Assembly: GCA_965234405.1 (NCBI GenBank)
Contig: OZ248346.1
Length of the DNA: 64,000 bases
Source of the DNA: Planktophila turicensis
GTDB taxonomy: Bacteria > Actinomycetota > Actinomycetes > Nanopelagicales > Nanopelagicaceae
Reading direction: 5' to 3' (one strand)
Shown: in pieces, positions 49,126 through 57,980 of the stretch
Layout of the letters: the number at the start of each line of letters is the position of its first letter
Numbering within the stretch: the first letter of the stretch is position 1
Translations under genes and position numbers: made by a program
The notes under the pieces: model-generated
What the model was told of the DNA's origin: nothing
Seen by the model: only the letters and a program-made list of their open reading frames with translations
Databases searched by the model: none

Positions 49126-52100
49126 ATGAGCTTTATCCATCTGCGCACCGCAAGTGCGTACTCACTTAAATACGGAACAACGCAGCCACGCGATTTAGTT
49201 GCGCGCGCATCGGAACTTGAAATGCCGGCGCTCGCACTCACTGATCGCGACGGCATGGCCGGTGCAATCCGTTTTACCAAGGCATGTGTATCTCATGGCA
49301 TCGCACCGATTATCGGAATCAATCTTCCGATTCGTATCGGCGATCTATCAGGAACACTTCCGCGCGTTACCGTGCTTGCACATGGCGATGGTGGTTGGCG
49401 CAGTTTGGTCCGTCTCTACACAGGGTTGCAGATGAATTCACTCGATCGCACTGCGGTCTTAACACCTGAACTTCTTGAAAAATTTAGTGAGTACACCTCT
49501 AACCTGCATTTACTACATGGCCCCGAATCCCCAGTGTCACAGGCGCTGGCCATGCATCGATTCGATGCAGCACTTGATATCTTCAATCAGACCCGTGATT
49601 TATTTGCTGACCATGCCATTGAATGCGTATCGCACTTAGTTGCCGGCAGCGGTCCACGTTCCACGGCGCATGCTGCCCGTTCTCTTATCTTTGCTCGCGA
49701 TAACGATATCGATGCAGTAATCACTAACGCGGTGCGTATGCGCGATCGTGCCGATGGACCAGTAGCCGATGTCCTCGATTGTGCGCGCCAATTAGTTCCG
49801 TTGCATCCGCGTAACGTCGAACGCCGTAACTCTGAAGCTTTCTTAAAGAGTAGCGATGAAATGATTGCGTTAGCTGCAGAAATTTCACGAGCAGCCGGTG
49901 AACGCACACCACGTGCACTACTGAAGACAACGCGTCAGTGGGCAGAACGCGCAGTGCTTTCACCGCATCGCGATATTGGTTTAGGCGGCATTCACCTACC
50001 TGAACCCCATGTTGTTGGCGCAGATTCACCTGCTGCAATGCGCGCGCTACTGCGCACTCGTTCTGAAGCCGGAATCAACTGGCGCTATAACGATGGCGCA
50101 ACGATCGCAAAGGCGCGTGCACGACTCGATGACGAACTCGCCATCGTTGCAACGCTGGGCTACGAGTCTTACTTCTTAACTGTTGCCGACATCACGGATA
50201 TGGCGCGCGCTGCCGATATCAGGGTTGCAGCGCGTGGCAGCGGTGCAGGTTCACTTATCTGTCACCTGCTCGGAATATCCGGAGTTGATCCGATGGAACA
50301 TGGTTTATTGATGGAGCGCTTCTGTTCACCGCTTCGCCGCGCACTTCCAGATATCGATATCGATGTTGAATCCGCACGTCGCCTCGAAATCTACGAGATG
50401 GTCTTTAAACGATATGGCGCGCAAGATTGGAGCAAGCCCGGGTTGGTATCGCGTTGTGCCACCGTTGCAATGGTCGATACCTACCGGGCGCGCAATGCGA
50501 TTCGCGATGCAGGGGCGGCGCTCGGCATGCCCGCAATGGAGATCGATCTGCTGGCAAAATCAATGCCACATATTCGCGCCGGCAATATCGATGCAGCACT
50601 TAACTCACTACCTGAACTTAAGAACCTCAACACATCGGCGCCTCTTACTCGCGCCACGATTGCACTTGCTGCACGCCTTGATGGTCTGCCTCGCCACTTA
50701 GCGATGCACCCATGCGCGATGGTCTTATCCGATGCAGCTTTTCTCGACCGCGCACCAGTTCAGATCAATGCTGGTGGTTTTCCTATGGTCGAATTCGATA
50801 AAGATGATGTTGAAGATATTGGTTTACTCAAACTCGACATCTTGGGTGTGCGGATGCAATCTGCCATCGCGCATGCAGTGCATGAAATCAAACGAGTTGA
50901 AGAGAAAGAGATTGATATCGATGCGGTGGCACTCGATGATCTCGATACCTATCAACTCATTCAATCAACGCGCACATTGGGTATCTTCCAAGTGGAAAGT
51001 CCCGGGCAACGCGAACTCGTTGGAAAACTTGAACCGCATACCTTCAATGATTTGATTATCGATATCTCACTCTTTCGACCAGGGCCAGTAAAGAGCGACA
51101 TGATTCGCCCATTTCTAGAAGCTCGCCACGGTTTCAACCCAGCACAGATCATTCACCCTGATTTGTTGCCCATCTTGTCTGAAACCGAAGGCGTTGTTGT
51201 CTTTCACGAACAAGTGATCTCGATTATCTCTGTCATGACAGGTATTTCATTAGCTGCTGCCGATGAGAAGCGCAGAGCGCTGGGGGATAGGGCCGGCCAA
51301 CAAGAGGTCTGCGATTGGTTCTTTCCTGCTGCAACCGAACGTGGCTATGAACTGAAAGTCATCACCGAGATCTGGGATGTTCTGCGCGCCTTTGCATCCT
51401 TCGGTTTCTGTAAAGCACATGCTGCTGCCTTTGCCCTGCCCACATATCAATCGGCATGGCTGAAGACTCATCACCCGGCAGCTTTTATCGCAGGTGTACT
51501 GACGCATGACCCCGGCATGTACCCCAAGCGGTTACTGCTCGATGAAGCGCGCCAGATGGGCGTGGGTATTGCACCTCTTGATATCAATAAATCTTCCACC
51601 GATTATCACGTCGAGCGCACACTCGTTGGCGATGCAATCCGTATCGCTTTCTCAACTGTTGCAGGAATATCGGATAAAGAAATTACCTCCATCATTGCCG
51701 GCCAGCCCTATATCGATCTCGCCGATTTCTATCGCAGATCAGGTGCATCAGTGCCGGTGATTGAAAACCTCATTATGACCGGTGCATTCGATTCAGTGCA
51801 CACCAATCAACGCGATCTCTTGTTGCACTTTAGCGATCTACAGAAATCACCGGTTGCGCATCTTCCAGGTGCACAGATGACCTTTGGTTTTGCTGCCCCT
51901 GCTCTCGAAAGTAGCGGGCTGCAACCATTGAATACTGCCGAAAAAGTGCGCAGCGAAGTCGAACACTTAGGCATGGATGTCACTCAACATATGCTCAGCT
52001 TCTACGCACCGTTTCTCAATGCCATCGGCGCTGTGAAATCTTCTGACTTACTTTCGCACCGTTCCAAATCATCAGTGCTGGTCGCCGGAGTCAAAGTCGC

Positions 52101-52362
52101 GCTGCAAACTCCGCCGGTGCGTTCTGGTCGCCGCGTTATCTTCTTAACTCTCGATGATGGTTATGGATGCAGCGATTCAACATTCTTTCCTGATGCACAA
52201 GTCGATCATGCATCAACGCTCTATTCGACATCGCTGCTTCTGGTGCGCGGTGAGACCCGTCGTACTGGTGCCCGCGGAATCTCTATCCGCGCAACAGCAG
52301 TGTGGGACTTGCGCCTGGCTTACGAAAAATGGCGTAGCCAAGCAGATAGTGTGGCGATATGA
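49126..52362 (+). CDS. dnaE2: Error-prone DNA polymerase DnaE2/ImuC
   Basis: C-family polymerase without proofreading partner, used for damage-induced mutagenesis. N-terminal PHP domain (residues ~1-200), polymerase core with catalytic aspartates in LPDIDIDVE (near residue 410) and LKLDILGV, RGSGAGSLICHLLGI, the FRPGPVKSDMI region, FGFCKAHAAAFAL, and a C-terminal OB fold. The PHP start reads HLRTASAYS where active or zinc-binding PHP domains have HxHS, so one metal ligand is missing. 1078 aa. Translationally linked to DUF6504 and dinB, and LexA-controlled. Confidence 0.92.
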   Translation: MSFIHLRTASAYSLKYGTTQPRDLVARASELEMPALALTDRDGMAGAIRFTKACVSHGIAPIIGINLPIRIGDLSGTLPRVTVLAHGDGGWRSLVRLYTGLQMNSLDRTAVLTPELLEKFSEYTSNLHLLHGPESPVSQALAMHRFDAALDIFNQTRDLFADHAIECVSHLVAGSGPRSTAHAARSLIFARDNDIDAVITNAVRMRDRADGPVADVLDCARQLVPLHPRNVERRNSEAFLKSSDEMIALAAEISRAAGERTPRALLKTTRQWAERAVLSPHRDIGLGGIHLPEPHVVGADSPAAMRALLRTRSEAGINWRYNDGATIAKARARLDDELAIVATLGYESYFLTVADITDMARAADIRVAARGSGAGSLICHLLGISGVDPMEHGLLMERFCSPLRRALPDIDIDVESARRLEIYEMVFKRYGAQDWSKPGLVSRCATVAMVDTYRARNAIRDAGAALGMPAMEIDLLAKSMPHIRAGNIDAALNSLPELKNLNTSAPLTRATIALAARLDGLPRHLAMHPCAMVLSDAAFLDRAPVQINAGGFPMVEFDKDDVEDIGLLKLDILGVRMQSAIAHAVHEIKRVEEKEIDIDAVALDDLDTYQLIQSTRTLGIFQVESPGQRELVGKLEPHTFNDLIIDISLFRPGPVKSDMIRPFLEARHGFNPAQIIHPDLLPILSETEGVVVFHEQVISIISVMTGISLAAADEKRRALGDRAGQQEVCDWFFPAATERGYELKVITEIWDVLRAFASFGFCKAHAAAFALPTYQSAWLKTHHPAAFIAGVLTHDPGMYPKRLLLDEARQMGVGIAPLDINKSSTDYHVERTLVGDAIRIAFSTVAGISDKEITSIIAGQPYIDLADFYRRSGASVPVIENLIMTGAFDSVHTNQRDLLLHFSDLQKSPVAHLPGAQMTFGFAAPALESSGLQPLNTAEKVRSEVEHLGMDVTQHMLSFYAPFLNAIGAVKSSDLLSHRSKSSVLVAGVKVALQTPPVRSGRRVIFLTLDDGYGCSDSTFFPDAQVDHASTLYSTSLLLVRGETRRTGARGISIRATAVWDLRLAYEKWRSQADSVAI

Positions 52363-53552
52363 CGAGCGAGGAAGTACAGGAGTCAACAATCCTGCACGTC
52401 GATATGGATGCCTTCTATGCATCTGTCGCCGAACTCGATAACCCGCAATATAAAGGTAAGGCGCTCGTTGTGGGCGCTGGCGTTCGCGGCGTTGTCTTGT
52501 CGGCAAATTACGAGGCGCGCAAATTTGGAATCCGCGCAGCAATGCCAGTCGGACGCGCAAAGCGAATGGCGCCCCATGCAATCTTTATCGCACCTGAACA
52601 CCATAGATACTCTGAAATTTCAGAACGTGTGATGGCGATCTTTAATTCCTATACACCGCTGGTTGAGCCCATCTCACTCGATGAAGCATTTCTCGATGTC
52701 ACGGGGTCGCAGAAATTATTTGGAACAGGGCGTGAAATCGCCGCAAAGATTCGTGCGCAAGTAGAGAAAGAAGAGGGCATTACCTGCTCGGTTGGAATCG
52801 CGCCCTCTAAATTCATCGCAAAGCTGGCATCGCAACATTGCAAACCAAACGGCATGCTCGAAATTAAATCCGACCGCATTCTCGAATTCCTGCATCCACT
52901 TCCTGTGCGCGCAATATGGGGAGTCGGACCAAAGACTGCCGAGTCTCTTGATCGTTTAGGGCTGCACACCGTTGCCGACATCGCCAATACTCCGCGCTCC
53001 ACACTTATTCGCGCGCTCGGCGATGCAACAGGTGAATCACTCTATGAACTTGCATGGGGGCGCGATTACCGCGATGTCGTTGTCAATGAACCCGAGAAAA
53101 GTATTGGTAACGAAGAAACCTTCTCTCGCGATATCGATAGCCCAGAAGAAATCTTGCGCGAATTCCTTCGTATGACTGAGAAAGCCACTGCAAGACTTCG
53201 TGATGCCAATCTCTTTGCAAAGACAATCACCATCAAGATTAAATTTGCCGACTTCTCATCCATTACGCGATCAAAAACTCTGCCACTTGCAATCGATAGC
53301 ACCCACGAAACGTATGAAGTAGTGAAGAAGCTGTACTTAGCTCTTCGCAACGATGGCGCCCGTATTCGTTTAGTCGGTGTATCACTCGGCAATCTTCAGG
53401 AAGATGTCCCGGTCCAGCTTGAACTCGGCGCCCGCGAACGAGGATGGCGAGAAGCAGATAGCGCTATAGATAAGGCCACAGCCCGTTTTGGCAGGGCCAG
53501 CGTGCGCCCAGGACGCTTGATTAAGCCTGAAAAGTCTCAAGATGAGGCGTAA
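52359..53552 (+). CDS. dinB: DNA polymerase IV (DinB), Y family
   Basis: Translesion polymerase with complete catalytic residues: Asp15 in HVDMDAFYA and Asp108/Glu109 in SLDEAFLDV. The thumb has GVGPKTAESLDRLG and a normal little-finger domain follows to about residue 350. 397 aa; overlaps dnaE2 by 4 bases (ATGA). In most dnaE2 operons the Y-family partner is ImuB, which has lost these acids and carries a C-terminal extension; here it is an active-looking DinB, so the cassette differs from the standard imuA-imuB-dnaE2. No clear beta-clamp motif was assigned by eye. Confidence 0.92.
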   Translation: MTSEEVQESTILHVDMDAFYASVAELDNPQYKGKALVVGAGVRGVVLSANYEARKFGIRAAMPVGRAKRMAPHAIFIAPEHHRYSEISERVMAIFNSYTPLVEPISLDEAFLDVTGSQKLFGTGREIAAKIRAQVEKEEGITCSVGIAPSKFIAKLASQHCKPNGMLEIKSDRILEFLHPLPVRAIWGVGPKTAESLDRLGLHTVADIANTPRSTLIRALGDATGESLYELAWGRDYRDVVVNEPEKSIGNEETFSRDIDSPEEILREFLRMTEKATARLRDANLFAKTITIKIKFADFSSITRSKTLPLAIDSTHETYEVVKKLYLALRNDGARIRLVGVSLGNLQEDVPVQLELGARERGWREADSAIDKATARFGRASVRPGRLIKPEKSQDEA

Positions 53553-53576
53553 GTAGCGCGTATTTACGAACTGTTC

Positions 53577-53582
53577 TATTCT
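53577..53582 (+). promoter_or_regulatory. -10 TATTCT, leaderless DUF3040 gene
   Basis: TATTCT 6 bases before the ATG at 53589, no Shine-Dalgarno. Confidence 0.65.
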
Positions 53583-53588
53583 GCACAT

Positions 53589-53942
53589 ATGGCTCTATCC
53601 GATCGCGAACGTCGCCTCTTGGCCGAGATGGAAGCTGCTCTGGCCACTGATGACCCACGCCTTGAATCCCGCCTAGGAGCCACAACCCTTGCACCCGCAC
53701 GCCCACGCTTATTGCTGGGCGCTGCTGCAACCCTTGCTGGAATTGCCATCCTCTTCGGTGGCTTGATCTCAAAGACCACACCTATTGGCGTTGCCGGATT
53801 CCTCGTAGCCCTCTTTGGCGTACTTACCTTGGTCCGCTCACTGGGATCGATTACTAAGGGTTCGCCTCGCACCAAGGCGCCTCGCACATCCTTAAGCGCT
53901 CGCCTAGAAGAGCGTTGGAATCGACGTGACTTTCAGCAGTAA
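53589..53942 (+). CDS. DUF3040 family membrane protein
   Basis: Actinobacterial small membrane protein, 117 aa. Cytoplasmic N-terminus with the family opener LSDRERRLLAEMEAALATDDP (in parts), two membrane helices (residues ~40-60 and ~65-85), and a basic C-terminal tail. It commonly lies just upstream of mraZ in actinobacteria; function unknown. It is closed by a terminator before mraZ. Confidence 0.85.
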   Translation: MALSDRERRLLAEMEAALATDDPRLESRLGATTLAPARPRLLLGAAATLAGIAILFGGLISKTTPIGVAGFLVALFGVLTLVRSLGSITKGSPRTKAPRTSLSARLEERWNRRDFQQ

Positions 53943-53959
53943 GTAGACCAATACCCACA

Positions 53960-53988
53960 AGCCCTGGCCTTCGGTCGGGGCTTTTTTT
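53960..53988 (+). terminator. Intrinsic terminator after DUF3040
   Basis: AGCCC...GGGCT stem around a TTCG loop (GGCC-TTCG-GTC with wobble/mismatch), followed by seven T. It separates DUF3040 from the dcw transcript. Confidence 0.8.
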
Positions 53989-54003
53989 GCGCCCTAAAAC
54001 AGG

Positions 54004-54135
54004 TGGGGAGAGGTGGGGCTACTGGGGGAGGACTAGGGAAAATATTGGTGAATAGTGGTGTAAAAAGGGGGAAAGTGGTGTAAAGTGGGGAATTGAGCGA
54101 GGAATACACGCTCAAATCCTTGGGGAAGGGTGGTG
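54004..54135 (+). promoter_or_regulatory. MraZ-type operator array (10-bp periodic TGGGG/TGGTG repeats)
   Basis: G-rich pentamers recur every 10 bases: TGGGG at 54004 and 54014, a G-run at 54023-54028, TAGGG at 54034; then, after a 2-base phase shift, TGGTG at 54046 and 54056, AGGGG 54066, TGGTG 54076, TGGGG 54086; and a further pair TGGGG 54121 and TGGTG 54131 overlapping the mraZ Shine-Dalgarno. MraZ proteins bind TGGGN-type direct repeats with 5-base spacers before their own operon. Confidence 0.75.
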
Positions 54136-54141
54136 AAGACA

Positions 54142-54573
54142 ATGTTTCTAGGCACACACGAACCACGCCTTGATGAAAAAGGCCGTCTCATCCTCCCTGC
54201 CAAATTCCGTGAAGATCTCTCATCAGGTCTAGTAATCACCAAGGGACAAGAGCGATGCCTCTATGTCTTCCCAGCTGCTGAATTCGCAACGATCACTGAA
54301 ACGTTGCGCCAAGCCCCAGTGACTGCAAAGAGCGCTCGCGATTACCAGCGCGTGATGTTTGCAGGCGCCCACGATGAAATTCCTGACCGCCAAGGTCGCG
54401 TCACCATCCCACAAGGTCTTCGCACATATGCGGGCCTTGAAAAAGAGTGCGTTGTTATCGGCGCAAATACTCGCGTTGAAATTTGGGATAGCGCTGCATG
54501 GAACGAATACCTCGCTGATCGCGAAAAGAGTTTTGCTGATGTCTCCGAAGAAGTTTTTCCGGGACTTTTTTAG
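54142..54573 (+). CDS. mraZ: Transcriptional regulator MraZ
   Basis: DNA-binding regulator of the division and cell-wall cluster; forms a ring of AbrB-like folds. Two repeated MraZ domains each hold the DxKGR-type turn: HEPRLDEKGRLILPAKFRE in the first and DEIPDRQGRVTIPQGLR in the second. 143 aa is the typical length. The ATG preceded by AAGGGTGG (8 bases upstream) is chosen; the frame also has GTG codons at 54130/54133 that overlap the Shine-Dalgarno. Autoregulation through the upstream repeats is expected. Confidence 0.94.
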   Translation: MFLGTHEPRLDEKGRLILPAKFREDLSSGLVITKGQERCLYVFPAAEFATITETLRQAPVTAKSARDYQRVMFAGAHDEIPDRQGRVTIPQGLRTYAGLEKECVVIGANTRVEIWDSAAWNEYLADREKSFADVSEEVFPGLF

Positions 54574-54633
54574 AACATCAGCAAAAAACATTTAAAACAA
54601 CTGAATAGCACGACCGAAGAACACAACTACATA

Positions 54634-54754
54634 GAGCGCTCATTTGTGGCCACCGCCGACCTTTCCATTCATGTTAGGCCGGCAGCGACGTCCCTTCCCC
54701 GGCGTCGCTATCGAAAAAGATCCGTCGGCCGGCGGTGACCAGAGATGAGCGCTC
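54634..54754 (+). ncRNA. Large structured RNA leader between mraZ and rsmH (mraW-motif candidate)
   Basis: A ~28-position long-range stem: 54634-54661 pairs with 54727-54754 (GAGCGCTCAT with ATGAGCGCTC at the base), with only three mismatches and one G-U. Inside is a second hairpin, 54684-54692 with 54701-54709 (AGCGACG/CGTCGCT core). The element is far richer in G+C than its surroundings and occupies the otherwise empty 239-base gap. Its place upstream of rsmH (mraW) in an actinobacterium matches the described mraW RNA motif; not checked against a covariance model. Confidence 0.75.
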
Positions 54755-54812
54755 GAAGTTATTGCACAGCAATAAAAAGTAAATGAAACGAAGTAAGAGA
54801 ACGGGGGAGAAG

Positions 54813-55754
54813 ATGCAACATATATCTGTAATGCGCGATCGCTGTGTCGATCTGCTCGCTCCCGCAATTCTCGCTTCTTCAAATCCTGTTGTTGTTGATG
54901 GAACTCTCGGTCTTGGTGGACACACAGAAGCACTCTTGCAGCGTTTTGAAAACCTTACTGTTATTGGAATTGATCGCGATGAAATCGCACTAGAGCGCGC
55001 AACGAAGCGCCTTGCACCATATGCAGATCGCCTCAAGACAGCGCATTGCGTCTTTGATCAGATTTCAACTGTTGTAGAAGGCCTTGGATATAGCCACATT
55101 AATGGCGCTCTCTTTGACCTTGGTGTCTCATCAATCCAACTCGATGAAACAGATCGTGGATTCTCTTATTCACAAGATGCGCCACTTGATATGCGCATGG
55201 ATCGCAGCCGAGGAATTACTGCTTCAGAGATTCTCAATACTTACGAACCAGGCAAGTTGGTTCAGATTCTTCGCACCTATGGTGAAGAGAAGTTTGCAAC
55301 TCGTATAGTTGAAAATATCGTCAAAGCTCGCGCAAAGGCGCCGCTGAATTCAACAACTGAATTGGCAACTCTTGTAAAAGAGAGCATTCCCGCAGCTACT
55401 CGTCGCACAGGTGGAAATCCTGCAAAGCGCACCTTCCAAGCACTTCGCATCGAGGCTAATGATGAACTCGGTGCAATCACTCGTGCTCTTCCTGATGCAC
55501 TTGAACTTCTCATGGTTGGCGGTCGCCTTGTGGTGATGTCCTTCCAATCACTTGAAGATCGCATCGTTAAAGAGGTCTTCGCAGAGGCTTCAACCTCGAA
55601 ATCTCCACGCAATCTTCCTATCGAACTTCCTGAATATGCAGCGAAATTCTCACTTGTCTTCCGCTCAAGTGAGACTCCAACTGCAGAAGAGCTCGAATCC
55701 AATCCACGTTCGGCATCAGTTCGCCTTCGTGCAATCGAGAGGGTGGCTGCCTAA
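54813..55754 (+). CDS. rsmH: 16S rRNA (cytosine1402-N4)-methyltransferase RsmH (MraW)
   Basis: Methylates the ribosomal P-site base C1402. SAM-binding motif VVVDGTLGLGGHTEALL near the N-terminus, FDLGVSSIQLD, RGFSYSQDAPLDMRMD, and C-terminal FQALRIEANDEL with VVMSFQSLEDRIVK. 313 aa. ATG chosen for its GGGGGAG five bases upstream; an in-frame ATG ten codons earlier is rejected. Its stop overlaps the ftsL start by one base (TAATG). Confidence 0.94.
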   Translation: MQHISVMRDRCVDLLAPAILASSNPVVVDGTLGLGGHTEALLQRFENLTVIGIDRDEIALERATKRLAPYADRLKTAHCVFDQISTVVEGLGYSHINGALFDLGVSSIQLDETDRGFSYSQDAPLDMRMDRSRGITASEILNTYEPGKLVQILRTYGEEKFATRIVENIVKARAKAPLNSTTELATLVKESIPAATRRTGGNPAKRTFQALRIEANDELGAITRALPDALELLMVGGRLVVMSFQSLEDRIVKEVFAEASTSKSPRNLPIELPEYAAKFSLVFRSSETPTAEELESNPRSASVRLRAIERVAA

Positions 55755-56182
55755 TGTCTCTTGCCACCGCTCGTAAAGTTTCAACTGCTCGTCCTCTTAC
55801 AAAGAAATCTGCACCCAAGGCAAAGAAGCAGGTTTCAGAGCGCACTGCAGAGATCATCTCTGGTCTCTTCCCTGAGATTTCATCTGGTGCCCGCGCAACA
55901 CATAAATACTTTGCAACATTCTTAACTGTTGTCAGCGCTGCAGGATTCCTCGTTCTTCTTGGAGTCAACACACTTCTAGCTCAAGATGCATTCACACTCT
56001 CTAATCTCAAGACAGAAGCGAAGGCAGTAGCCGATCAACGCGATGCCGTAAATCGCCAGATTGATTCTTATGCAGCTCCTGAGAAGTTAGCCGCAGCCGC
56101 TACAGCTCTTGGCATGCGTCCATCTGAAACCCCGGTCTTCCTTGATCTCACAACGCCCGAAGGCGGTGTAGCAAATGGGTAA
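55754..56182 (+). CDS. ftsL: FtsL-like division protein (small bitopic membrane protein)
   Basis: 142 aa: basic cytoplasmic N-terminus, one membrane helix (residues ~54-76, FLTVVSAAGFLVLLGVNTLL), then a short periplasmic coiled-coil-like segment (LKTEAKAVADQRDAVNRQID). Sequence conservation in this family is low, so the call rests on topology and on its place between rsmH and ftsI. It would link FtsQ/FtsB with FtsWI at the septum. Overlaps ftsI by 8 bases. Confidence 0.78.
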   Translation: MSLATARKVSTARPLTKKSAPKAKKQVSERTAEIISGLFPEISSGARATHKYFATFLTVVSAAGFLVLLGVNTLLAQDAFTLSNLKTEAKAVADQRDAVNRQIDSYAAPEKLAAAATALGMRPSETPVFLDLTTPEGGVANG

Positions 56183-57980
56183 CCTGCTCTTATCTAAAGC
56201 TCGTATCAACATTTTGATTATCGGAATTTTCGTTCTCTTTACAATCCTGGCAGCACAGCTCTTCAGAGTGCAGGTTGTTCAGGCAAGTAATTACCAAGAA
56301 AAAGCTGCCAATGAGATGCAGTCGACCCGCACAATTCCAGCTCAACGCGGTGAAATCACAGATATCAATGGCATCGCCTTTGCTCGTAGCGTTTCAGCAA
56401 TCACCATCGTCGTAGATCAGACACAAATCACTGATCCTGCACGCGTTGCAAACTTTGTTGCTCCCATCTTGGGTCTATCAGCTGCTGATGTTCAAGAGAA
56501 CATCACAGGCACTCGAAAGTACTCAATCGTTCTTAAGAACGGTCGCCCAGCACTCTGGGATAAGTTGACCGAAGCAATTTATGAATACAACAAAGCGCTC
56601 GATGATAAGTACTTCGATAAGCGCATCATCGGTTTCTTCCCAGAGCGTTCATACATCCGCGAATATCCATCAGGGCAGCTGATTTCATCACTCGTTGGTT
56701 TTGTTCGCGCTGATGGAATTGGTGCAACCGGTATCGAATCAAGCTTGAACTCAATCATCACCGGCACCGACGGTAAGTACTCATACGCACGTGGCTACGG
56801 AGCTGAAATCCCTGGTTCACAGCGCGAAATCGTTGCAGCTAAAGCGGGCACAAATATTCGCCTCACCATCAATCGCGATGTGCAGTGGGTTGCATCTAAG
56901 GCAATCGCCGATGCAGTCAAGAGTGCCAACGCAGTCAGCGGAACAGTTATTGTGATGGATCCAAAAACAGGCGCCATCGTCGCTCATGCAACAGCTCCAA
57001 CATTTAATCCAAATAACACAAAGAATGTGCCTCTTGCATTGATGCGTAACCCATCTGTCCAAGATGTCTACGAACCAGGATCAACTGGAAAAGTTATGAC
57101 AATGGCGGCAGCTCTTGAAGAGAAGACAATTACTCCAACAACAGTATTTACAGTGCCTTACATGCTCAAGCGCGGTGGTTCTCCGTTTCACGATCACGAA
57201 CCACATCCAACTCAGCAACTAACATCTTCAGGAATCCTCGCAGTTTCCAGTAACACTGGAACAATTAAAGTCGGCGAAACCATGAGCAATGACACGCTCC
57301 ACAACTACCTCACTAGATTTGGTATTGGCTCGAAGACAGGTTCCGGACTTCCAGGAGAATCTGCAGGATTGCTTCGCCCGGTTTCGAACTGGTCTGGAAC
57401 TACAGCTCCAACAGTTGCATTCGGTCAGGGATATTCAGTAACAGCAATGCAGGCCACGAGCGTCTTTGCAACGATTGCAAATAATGGCGTGCGCGTCTCC
57501 CCAACAGTTATTGCAGGAACAAGTGATCCATCTGGACACTTCACACCAACAGCAAATCGCTCAAGCGTTCGTGTCGTCAGCGAAGATACTGCAATCAAAC
57601 TTCGTCTCATGATGGAGAGCGTTGTTTCATCTCAGGGAACTGCGCCCAGTGCAGCGATTCCTGGATATCGAGTTGCAGGCAAAACAGGTACCGCAATGAG
57701 ATACGACCAGAAGACAGGTCGCTACAGCGGTTACACCGCTTCATTTATTGGTTTCGCTCCTGCAGATGCTCCTCGCTACGTCATCAGCGTTACTCTGCAA
57801 GATCCACGTAACGGCCACTACGGCGGTTCACTTGGTGGACCTGTATTTAAGAAGGTAATGACTTTCGTACTCCAATCAGAACATGTGGCACCAACAGGAA
57901 CCAAGGTTCTTCCTGTTGCTCTGACAAAGTCTGAACTCACTCGAGCTCGTGCAACACAGGTAAGCGCAAAGAAGCAATGA
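56175..57980 (+). CDS. ftsI: Peptidoglycan transpeptidase FtsI (class B PBP, PBP3)
   Basis: Septal cross-linking enzyme. N-terminal membrane helix (residues ~8-28), dimerisation/pedestal domain beginning TRTIPAQRGEITDINGIAFA (in parts), and the penicillin-binding domain with SxxK (Ser in YEPGSTGK, near residue 302), SSNTG and KTGTA (near 502). 601 aa. Partner of the FtsW encoded at the right edge. Overlaps murE by 4 bases. Confidence 0.94.
   Translation: MGNLLLSKARINILIIGIFVLFTILAAQLFRVQVVQASNYQEKAANEMQSTRTIPAQRGEITDINGIAFARSVSAITIVVDQTQITDPARVANFVAPILGLSAADVQENITGTRKYSIVLKNGRPALWDKLTEAIYEYNKALDDKYFDKRIIGFFPERSYIREYPSGQLISSLVGFVRADGIGATGIESSLNSIITGTDGKYSYARGYGAEIPGSQREIVAAKAGTNIRLTINRDVQWVASKAIADAVKSANAVSGTVIVMDPKTGAIVAHATAPTFNPNNTKNVPLALMRNPSVQDVYEPGSTGKVMTMAAALEEKTITPTTVFTVPYMLKRGGSPFHDHEPHPTQQLTSSGILAVSSNTGTIKVGETMSNDTLHNYLTRFGIGSKTGSGLPGESAGLLRPVSNWSGTTAPTVAFGQGYSVTAMQATSVFATIANNGVRVSPTVIAGTSDPSGHFTPTANRSSVRVVSEDTAIKLRLMMESVVSSQGTAPSAAIPGYRVAGKTGTAMRYDQKTGRYSGYTASFIGFAPADAPRYVISVTLQDPRNGHYGGSLGGPVFKKVMTFVLQSEHVAPTGTKVLPVALTKSELTRARATQVSAKKQ

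Noticed and set aside
54004..54135. G-rich repeats as CRISPR, a tandem-repeat minisatellite or origin iterons
   Set aside because: Repeat unit is only five conserved bases in a 10-bp period directly before mraZ, which matches MraZ operators better.
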